Shown here: positions 1 to 3,591 of the stretch, in pieces
Layout of the letters: every line of letters starts with the position of its first letter
Position numbering within the stretch: the stretch's first letter is position 1
Origin: Burkholderiales bacterium
GTDB taxonomy: Bacteria > Pseudomonadota > Gammaproteobacteria > Burkholderiales > Burkholderiaceae_D
Length of the DNA: 5,022 bases
Assembly: GCA_016197345.1 (NCBI GenBank)
Contig: JACPVY010000653.1
Coordinates: 1-5,022 of the forward strand
Direction: 5' to 3'
Translations under genes and position numbers: made by a program
The notes under the pieces: generated by a model
The model's input: the letters and a program-made list of their open reading frames with translations, nothing else
What the model was told of the DNA's origin: nothing
Database searches by the model: none

Positions 1-1290
1 ATGCCAGCCTTGCTGTTAGCCGTCTTAGCCAGCAAAAGCTTGCCAGACTTGAACGCTAGCTTTGGCCGCGTGATCGACAACGGCAAGATGTTGAAAAATT
101 TTGTGCAAATCATTCGCTCTGGCGCAGTGGGCCGCAAATCCTTGGGCACCAGCCCAAAGAAATTAGTACAAAAGTGGTTGAATGGTGCAACGGAAAAAGA
201 ATTATTGGCCGCTAGCATCGGTAGCAATCCATCGCTAGCCGATGTGGTCAAGATGATGCACCCAAAACCACGTGAAGCATGGCGCGAAGCGTTCTTCGCA
301 TGGTTGATCGGCAAGCCTTATGCAGTTGACGCCTTGCCACCAATTGTCCGAGCGTTTGAAGCATATAAAAAAGATTGCAGCTTAGTTGTGCCTGAAGTGC
401 CGTTTCAAATGTTGACCTCGCTGTCTTTAGGTCAAACCGAATGGACTGCCATCGCGAAACAAGGCGGTTGGCACATGGTGCGGATGAATTTGAACACGTT
501 TGCACGCCACAAAGTATTTGATGTGCCAGGCATGACGCAGTTAATTGCCAACAAATTGCGTGATCCGCAAGCGATTGCTAAAGCGAAGGTGTTTCCTTAC
601 CAGTTGATGGCTGCATTCACTGCCGCCGGTGGTGAAGTACCAAAGCCAGTGTTGGATGCCTTGCAAGACGCGATGGAAATTGCGATTAGCAACGTGCCAG
701 AAATCGCAGGCAAAGTGATTATCTGCCCAGACGTTTCGGGTTCGATGCACCAATCTGTCAGCGGTAATCGCGGCTCCGCTAGCTCGAAAGTACGCTGTAT
801 TGATGTGGCTGCATTAGTTTCCGCAGCGATTTTGCGCAAGAATCGAGATGCAGAAGTGCTGCCATTCGAAACGCAGTTGGTCGATGTGCGGCTCAATAGC
901 CGCGATAGCGTGATGACGAATGCGCAGAAATTGGCGGCAACGCCGGGCGGTGGCACGAATTGCAGCGCACCAATGGCGCATCTGAATGCAAAGAAAATTC
1001 AGGCTGATTTGGTGATCTATGTTTCAGACAATGAATCGTGGGTCGATGCTAAGCGCACTGGCGAAAGCGCGATGATGCAAGGCTGGAATACGTTTAAACA
1101 GCGCAATCCGCAAGCGAAGTTGGTGTGTATCGACGTTGTACCGAATGCCACCACCCAAGCGCAAGAACGCGCTGACGTCTTGAATATCGGCGGTTTTTCT
1201 GATGCTGTGTTTAAGATTATCGCTAGCTTTGCTAGCGGCCAGTTGGGTAGCAATCACTGGGTAGGCGAAATCGAAGCGATAGATTTATAG
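1..1290 (+). CDS. rsr: Ro60-family protein Rsr (TROVE + vWA domains), 5'-truncated
   Basis: Ring-shaped RNA-binding protein of the Ro60/TROVE family, which binds Y RNAs and misfolded or damaged RNA and works with exonucleases in RNA quality control. The visible 429 residues are open from base 1. The first Met (MPALLLAVLA) matches what I recall as an internal region of bacterial Rsr around residue 100, and family members are usually about 510-540 aa, so roughly 100 N-terminal residues lie outside the window. Residues 1 to about 235 are alpha-helical TROVE (HEAT-like) repeats. From about 238 there is a vWA domain with a complete MIDAS: D244-x-S246-x-S248 (PDVSGSM), T319 (GGGTN) and D343 (VSDNESW). 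It ends at TAG 1288-1290, about 20 bp before the first Y-RNA-like unit and upstream of rtcB-rtcA, as in known RNA-repair operons. The family call rests on the vWA motif, the TROVE-like sequence and the neighbours. Confidence 0.93.
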   Translation: MPALLLAVLASKSLPDLNASFGRVIDNGKMLKNFVQIIRSGAVGRKSLGTSPKKLVQKWLNGATEKELLAASIGSNPSLADVVKMMHPKPREAWREAFFAWLIGKPYAVDALPPIVRAFEAYKKDCSLVVPEVPFQMLTSLSLGQTEWTAIAKQGGWHMVRMNLNTFARHKVFDVPGMTQLIANKLRDPQAIAKAKVFPYQLMAAFTAAGGEVPKPVLDALQDAMEIAISNVPEIAGKVIICPDVSGSMHQSVSGNRGSASSKVRCIDVAALVSAAILRKNRDAEVLPFETQLVDVRLNSRDSVMTNAQKLAATPGGGTNCSAPMAHLNAKKIQADLVIYVSDNESWVDAKRTGESAMMQGWNTFKQRNPQAKLVCIDVVPNATTQAQERADVLNIGGFSDAVFKIIASFASGQLGSNHWVGEIEAIDL

Positions 1291-1309
1291 CCGTTTTATA
1301 ACAAGTTTT

Positions 1310-1385
1310 GGCAGCGCACGAATTAGATTGTGATTACATCTCGTAAATGTTATCCATCGCAATCATCCTTGTCGCGCTCACTGCC
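1310..1385 (+). ncRNA. Y-RNA-like unit 1 (short stem-loop type)
   Basis: Starts 20 nt after the rsr stop. The outer helix GGCAG (1310-1314) pairs with CTGCC (1381-1385), and CGA (1319-1321) pairs with TCG (1372-1374) in the conserved motif. The inner helix GATTGTGAT (1326-1334) pairs with ATCGCAATC (1356-1364) with one G-U. The head begins TACAT (1335-1339) and can close with ACAT/ATGT (1336-1339 with 1347-1350). There is no tRNA-like element. It is preceded by CAAGTTTTGG, a variant of the CCAGTTTT box seen before units 3, 5 and 8. The A1318/C1375 mismatch next to CGA makes this the least regular lower helix of the set. Confidence 0.7.
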
Positions 1386-1390
1386 AAAAA

Positions 1391-1470
1391 GGCGCCTGAA
1401 TGCGGATCAGACTTTCATTCGGAAGCAAGTCTTATCACTTGATTGTCAGGAAGGACTTTGTCGATTTTTT
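1391..1470 (+). ncRNA. Y-RNA-like unit 2 (short, diverged) with U-tract
   Basis: CCTGA (1395-1399) pairs with TCAGG (1446-1450), giving the U-A version of the conserved pair. The inner helix is GAT plus AGACTT (1405-1414) with AAGTCT plus ATC (1427-1436), with one C/T mismatch. At the position of TACAT there is TTTCAT, so the head motif is degenerate. Its sequence (GAATGCGG, AGACT, AGTCTTA, CACTTG) is clearly related to units 4 and 6, so it is the second half of an older copy of the two-unit module. T6 at 1465-1470 lies 14 nt after the helix and may be a transcript end, or simply a spacer. Confidence 0.6.
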
Positions 1471-1495
1471 GCAATAGCGTTGTTGCGGTACCAGT

Positions 1496-1577
1496 TTTGG
1501 GCACGCCTGAATTTCGTTGTGACTACATTTTTCCATAATGCGCACGTCACCTCGGTTCCTTGTCAGGCGTGACCAAA
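1496..1577 (+). ncRNA. Y-RNA-like unit 3 (long lower stem)
   Basis: The lower stem is TTTGG (1496-1500) with CCAAA (1573-1577), a G/A mismatch, then CACGCCTGA (1502-1510) perfectly paired with TCAGGCGTG (1563-1571). After the internal loop the inner helix is CG (1515-1516)/CG (1553-1554), two mismatches, and GTGAC (1519-1523)/GTCAC (1546-1550). The head begins TACAT (1524-1528), and CATT (1526-1529) can pair with AATG (1537-1540). Two inner pairs are replaced by other complementary pairs in the duplicate (unit 5), which supports a functional RNA. No tRNA-like part. Confidence 0.78.
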
Positions 1578-1584
1578 TAATTTA

Positions 1585-1648
1585 CCCCGAATGCGGGTAA
1601 GACTACATCCAAAGCCAGTCTTACCCATCACTTGTCGGGACTCTTTTT
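1585..1648 (+). ncRNA. Y-RNA-like unit 4 (short hairpin with U-tract)
   Basis: CCCGA (1586-1590) pairs with TCGGG (1635-1639). After an internal loop, a perfect 10-bp inner helix GGGTAAGACT (1595-1604)/AGTCTTACCC (1617-1626) closes a 12-nt loop beginning ACAT, so TACAT starts at 1604 within the last pair. T5 at 1644-1648 follows 4 nt after the GC-rich base, so this unit may also serve as the terminator of the unit 3-4 transcript. Only 8 nt separate the unit 3 and unit 4 helices. Confidence 0.76.
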
Positions 1649-1667
1649 AGATTGTTGCAGTACCAGT

Positions 1668-1749
1668 TTTGGGAACGCCTGAATTTTGATATGACTACAT
1701 TCTTTCACAATGCGCACGTCATATCAGCTCTTTGTCAGGCGTGACCAAA
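1668..1749 (+). ncRNA. Y-RNA-like unit 5 (duplicate of unit 3)
   Basis: The lower stem is TTTGG (1668-1672)/CCAAA (1745-1749), then ACGCCTGA (1675-1682) with TCAGGCGT (1735-1742). One outer pair of unit 3 is lost here (A1674 opposite G1743). The inner helix is a perfect 9 bp, TGATATGAC (1687-1695)/GTCATATCA (1718-1726), better than in unit 3. The head begins TACAT (1696-1700), and CATT (1698-1701) can pair with AATG (1709-1712). Compared with unit 3, pair C1515-G1554 has become T1687-A1726, and G1519-C1550 has become A1691-T1722. Confidence 0.78.
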
Positions 1750-1756
1750 TGATTTA

Positions 1757-1819
1757 CCCCGAATGCGGGCAAGACTACATCCAAAGCCAGTCTTACCCAC
1801 ACCTTGTCGGGACTTTTTT
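1757..1819 (+). ncRNA. Y-RNA-like unit 6 (duplicate of unit 4) with U-tract
   Basis: CCCGA (1758-1762)/TCGGG (1807-1811) forms the lower helix. The inner helix GGGCAAGACT (1767-1776)/AGTCTTACCC (1789-1798) is the same as in unit 4 except for one T-to-C change that gives a C/A mismatch (C1770/A1795). TACAT starts at 1776. T6 at 1814-1819 follows the stem closely and abuts unit 7, whose GGCGA begins at 1821. It is the likely end, or a processing point, of the unit 5-6 segment. Confidence 0.75.
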
Positions 1820-1820
1820 C

Positions 1821-1959
1821 GGCGAATGCTTGTGGAATTACATCACTTTTAATGAGGCGGTCGTGGGTTCGAATCCCACCGCTGGCAAATCAGGGCCAGC
1901 GTAGCTCAGTTGGTAGAGCACCTGCGGGAAACCGCAACTATTTCACTATTTTTGTCGCC
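1821..1959 (+). ncRNA. YrlA-like Y RNA unit 7 with circularly permuted tRNA mimic
   Basis: The Y stem is GGCGA (1821-1825)/TCGCC (1955-1959) plus inner helix GTGGAAT (1832-1838)/ATTTCAC (1940-1946), with TACAT at 1839. The head reads as a tRNA in permuted order. It has an anticodon-stem remnant AGG (1855-1857)/CCT (1921-1923), a 5-nt variable loop CGGTC, T stem GTGGG/CCCAC (1863-1867, 1875-1879) with loop TTCGAAT, and 7-bp acceptor CGCTGGC (1880-1886)/GCCAGCG (1895-1901) closed by the 8-nt loop 1887-1894. U8-A9, D stem GCTC/GAGC (1904-1907, 1916-1919) and D loop AGTTGGTA follow. Tertiary-fold residues are present (U8, A14, G15, G18G19, C48, T54T55C56, A58). A TGCGG-GAAA-CCGCA hairpin (1923-1936) follows the D arm, sharing T1923 with the anticodon remnant. 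There is no anticodon loop or CCA, so it is not a decoding tRNA. YrlA RNAs are known tRNA mimics that contact effectors of Rsr. Confidence 0.88.
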
Positions 1960-1996
1960 ACCTATTTGCAGTAGATTGAGCGAAAACCAGTTTTAC

Positions 1997-2144
1997 GGCG
2001 AATGCCGATGAAATTACATTTGGGTTCAGGCGGTCGTGGGTTCGAGTCCCATCGTTGGCAGCGTTTCATTTGCCAGCGTAGCTCAGCGGTAGAGCACCTG
2101 CCGGGAAACCGGGGACATTTCATCAATTTTGTCGCCACCTTTTT
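1997..2144 (+). ncRNA. YrlA-like Y RNA unit 8 with circularly permuted tRNA mimic
   Basis: The Y stem is GGCGA (1997-2001)/TCGCC (2132-2136) plus a perfect 8-bp inner helix GATGAAAT (2007-2014)/ATTTCATC (2117-2124), with TACAT at 2015. The permuted tRNA head has anticodon-stem remnant CAGG (2027-2030)/CCTG (2097-2100), variable loop CGGTC, T stem GTGGG/CCCAT with loop TTCGAGT (2041-2047), and acceptor CGTTGGC (2053-2059)/GCCAGCG (2072-2078) with one G-U, closed by a 12-nt loop. U8-A9 and D stem GCTC/GAGC with 7-nt loop AGCGGTA (2081-2095) follow. CCGG-GAAA-CCGG (2101-2112) is a GNRA hairpin next to the anticodon remnant, so the tRNA head, the hairpin and the Y stem meet in a three-way junction. 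A CCAGTTTT box lies just upstream (1987-1994), and T5 at 2140-2144 may end the transcript. Paralogue of unit 7. Confidence 0.88.
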
Positions 2145-2146
2145 AC

Positions 2147-2262
2147 GATGAATGCTGAACAGATTACATGGTGATACACGCGCTATCGTGTGTACCGGTT
2201 CAAACCCGGAAAACTTTGTTGCAAAACAAAGGGATGGAAGAAATCTGTTCGCTTTTGTCATC
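2147..2262 (+). ncRNA. YrlA-like Y RNA unit 9, degenerate tRNA-like head
   Basis: The Y stem is GATGA (2147-2151)/TCATC (2258-2262) plus a perfect 9-bp inner helix GAACAGATT (2157-2165)/AATCTGTTC (2242-2250); TACAT starts at 2165. In the head there is a hairpin ACACG/CGTGT (2176-2180, 2187-2191), then a 4-bp T-like arm CCGG/CCGG (2195-2198, 2206-2209) with a canonical TTCAAAC loop. A 7-bp acceptor-like helix CTTTGTT/AACAAAG (2214-2220, 2225-2231) is capped by a GCAA tetraloop. In place of a D arm there are only about 10 nt (2232-2241), containing GG but no stem. The position just before rtcB and the compact, GNRA-capped acceptor are what I would expect of a YrlA-type RNA. It ends 29 nt before the rtcB start, so it lies in the rtcB leader if read through. 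Confidence 0.83.
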
Positions 2263-2291
2263 ACCCCATATTGTGTATTGAGAGAATAAAA

Positions 2292-3527
2292 ATGAAACAC
2301 GAAGACCATGACGTATTGAATGTAGAGGGCGGTTCCCATATCAAAATGTGGACGCGCGGTGTGCCAGTAGAAGACGAAGCAAAAAAACAATTATCGAATA
2401 CTGCGCGTATGCCGTTCATTTACAAACATATTGCCGTGATGCCGGATGTGCATGTGGGTAAAGGTTCGACGATTGGTAGCGTGATCCCAACCCTAGGTGC
2501 GATCATCCCTGCTGCTGTTGGGGTGGATATCGGTTGCGGTATGATGGCTGCCAAAACCACGTTGCATGCGAACGATTTGCCCGATAACTTATCGGCCTTG
2601 CGTGCCGCGATTGAAAAATCTGTGCCGCACGGTATGTCCCCTAAAACACGTAGTTTTCGCGGTCGTGATGTTGGTTCGTGGGAAAAACCACCTTCCGTGG
2701 TGGATACGGCTTGGGCAGGTTTGAAAGATGAATTCGATGTGATCTGCCAAAAGACGCCGCGTTTGAAGAACACGAATAACTACAAACATTTGGGAACGCT
2801 AGGTTCGGGTAATCACTTCGTTGAAGTGTGCTTGGATGAAAACAATAGCGTCTGGTTTATGTTGCATTCTGGTTCGCGCGGTGTAGGTAATGCGATTGGT
2901 ACCCATTTCATCGAGCAAGCCAAAGAAGATATGCGTACTCACTTCATCAATTTGCCAGACAAAGATTTAGCGTATCTGCCAGAGGGAACGCAACATTTTG
3001 ACGATTACGTGGAAGCGGTATCGTGGGCGCAAAAATTTGCCAAGATGAATCGCGAAGTGATGATGCAAAACTTGATCACGGCAGTGCGTACCGTCATCAC
3101 GAAACCATTTGAAACCCATGTGGAAGCGGTCAACTGCCACCATAACTACGTACAACGTGAGCATCACTTCGGCAAAGATGTGCTGATCACGCGTAAAGGT
3201 GCGGTGTCGGCGCGTGAGGGTGAGCTGGGAATCATTCCGGGTTCGATGGGAGCAAAAAGCTTCATCGTGCGTGGTAAGGGTAACCCAGATAGCTTCAATA
3301 GCTGCAGCCACGGTGCTGGTCGTACTATGAGCCGTACTGAAGCAAAACGCCGCTATACCATCGCCGATCAAATTGCAGCAACTGCCGGTGTGGAATGCCG
3401 TAAAGATGAAAACGTAATCGATGAAATTCCAATGGCTTACAAAGATATCGACGCTGTGATGTTAGCGCAAGAAGCGCTGGTAGAAGTGGTGCATACCTTG
3501 AAGCAGGTTGTGTGCGTCAAAGGTTAG
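2292..3527 (+). CDS. rtcB: RtcB, tRNA-splicing / RNA-repair ligase
   Basis: Mn2+- and GTP-dependent cytoplasmic ligase that joins RNA 2',3'-cyclic-phosphate or 3'-phosphate ends to 5'-OH ends through a GMP-histidine intermediate. From the ATG at 2292 it is 411 aa, close to the 408 aa of E. coli RtcB. Metal and catalytic residues are visible: D79 and C82 (VGVDIGCGMMA), H175 (GSGNHFVEV), H192 (LHSGSRGVGN), H283/H284 (NCHHNYVQ), and the guanylated histidine H340 (SCSHGAGR). The frame is open 34 codons further upstream (to 2190), but that extension lies inside Y RNA unit 9 and reads as junk. The 2292 start fits the family N-terminus and has a weak purine-rich GAGAGA (about 2280-2285) before it. 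It is followed 64 bp later by rtcA, probably on the same transcript. No disrupted motif was seen. Confidence 0.98.
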   Translation: MKHEDHDVLNVEGGSHIKMWTRGVPVEDEAKKQLSNTARMPFIYKHIAVMPDVHVGKGSTIGSVIPTLGAIIPAAVGVDIGCGMMAAKTTLHANDLPDNLSALRAAIEKSVPHGMSPKTRSFRGRDVGSWEKPPSVVDTAWAGLKDEFDVICQKTPRLKNTNNYKHLGTLGSGNHFVEVCLDENNSVWFMLHSGSRGVGNAIGTHFIEQAKEDMRTHFINLPDKDLAYLPEGTQHFDDYVEAVSWAQKFAKMNREVMMQNLITAVRTVITKPFETHVEAVNCHHNYVQREHHFGKDVLITRKGAVSAREGELGIIPGSMGAKSFIVRGKGNPDSFNSCSHGAGRTMSRTEAKRRYTIADQIAATAGVECRKDENVIDEIPMAYKDIDAVMLAQEALVEVVHTLKQVVCVKG

Positions 3528-3547
3528 GCGCAGAAAATATAAAAATA

Positions 3548-3580
3548 GGGACAGGATAAATCTAAAACAAAACCTGTCCC
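3548..3580 (+). promoter_or_regulatory. Hairpin between rtcB and rtcA, abutting the rtcA ribosome-binding site
   Basis: A perfect 8-bp inverted repeat, GGGACAGG (3548-3555) and CCTGTCCC (3573-3580), encloses an A-rich 17-nt loop. It ends at the base directly before the rtcA Shine-Dalgarno GGAAAG. No U-run follows, so it is not an intrinsic terminator. It could tune rtcA translation, protect or expose a processing end, or block a nuclease between the two cistrons. The structure is seen directly; the role is inferred. Confidence 0.6.
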
Positions 3581-3586
3581 GGAAAG
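3581..3586 (+). promoter_or_regulatory. Ribosome-binding site of rtcA
   Basis: GGAAAG, 5 nt before the ATG at 3592. It supports that start over the in-frame ATG at 3508, which lies inside the rtcB coding region and would add 28 lysine- and arginine-rich residues without family similarity. Confidence 0.75.
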
Positions 3587-3591
3587 AAAAA

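Larger units (their letters stand above)
1481..1820 (+). repeat. 172-bp tandem duplication of a two-unit Y-RNA module
   Basis: Positions 1481-1648 and 1653-1820 are two copies at a period of 172 bp, with no internal indel where I checked (TGTTGC(G/A)G at 1481 and 1653, GACTACATCC at 1601 and 1773, CTTGTCGGGA at 1631 and 1803). Each copy holds a CCAGTTTT box, a long-stem unit (3 or 5), a short unit (4 or 6) and a U-tract. Units 1+2 (about 1302-1470) look like a third, more diverged copy of the same layout. Confidence 0.9.
1302..2262 (+). other. Tandem array of nine Y-RNA-like units between rsr and rtcB
   Basis: The whole 1-kb gap between rsr and rtcB holds no convincing protein gene and is filled with nine consecutive foldable units. 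Each has a lower helix whose 5' strand ends in YGA(AT) and whose 3' strand begins (UUG)UCR, an asymmetric internal loop (4-6 nt / 7-9 nt), an inner helix, then UACAU at the start of the head. Animal Y RNAs also have CGAA and CUUG on the two strands of the Ro-binding stem, which supports reading these as Ro60/Rsr ligands. Heads are short loops in units 1-6 and tRNA-like in units 7-9. The array probably uses transcripts from upstream of rsr and perhaps internal starts; U-tracts at 1465-1470, 1644-1648, 1814-1819 and 2140-2144 could end or punctuate transcripts. Confidence 0.82.

Noticed and set aside
1305..1330. Sigma-54 promoter at TTTTGGCAGCGCACGAATTA
   Set aside because: The GG element is present but no GC at the -12 spacing, and the bases are used in the unit 1 stem. 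A sigma-54 promoter, if any, is expected upstream of rsr, outside the window.
1330..1572. Plus-strand open frame of 80 codons in the array
   Set aside because: It runs through Y-RNA-like units 1-3, has no ribosome-binding site or recognisable domain, and the pairing and covariation explain the sequence better.
1481..1820. CRISPR array or integron attC sites
   Set aside because: Repeats are about 172 bp with internal paired stems rather than short identical repeats with unique spacers, and no cas or integrase gene is present.
1710..1904. Plus-strand open frame of 64 codons ending in EAVVGSNPTAGKSG
   Set aside because: The end is a translation of the T arm of unit 7 (VVGSNPTA is a common false peptide from tRNA-like DNA). 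It crosses units 5-7 and has no support as a gene.
1863..1920. Genuine tRNA gene
   Set aside because: Halves are in the order T arm/acceptor 3' then acceptor 5'/D arm, with no anticodon loop and no CCA. It fits a permuted tRNA mimic in a Y RNA.
2190..2291. Upstream 34-codon N-terminal extension of RtcB
   Set aside because: It lies inside Y RNA unit 9, is Lys/Cys-rich without similarity to RtcB, and would make the protein longer than the family norm; the 2292 ATG fits.
1962..2390. Minus-strand open frame of 142 codons across Y RNA units 8-9 and the rtcB start
   Set aside because: It contains RWDSNPRPPEP, the familiar false peptide read from the antisense of a tRNA T arm (GGGTTCGARTCCCA). It overlaps structured RNA and a certain gene, and has no family similarity.
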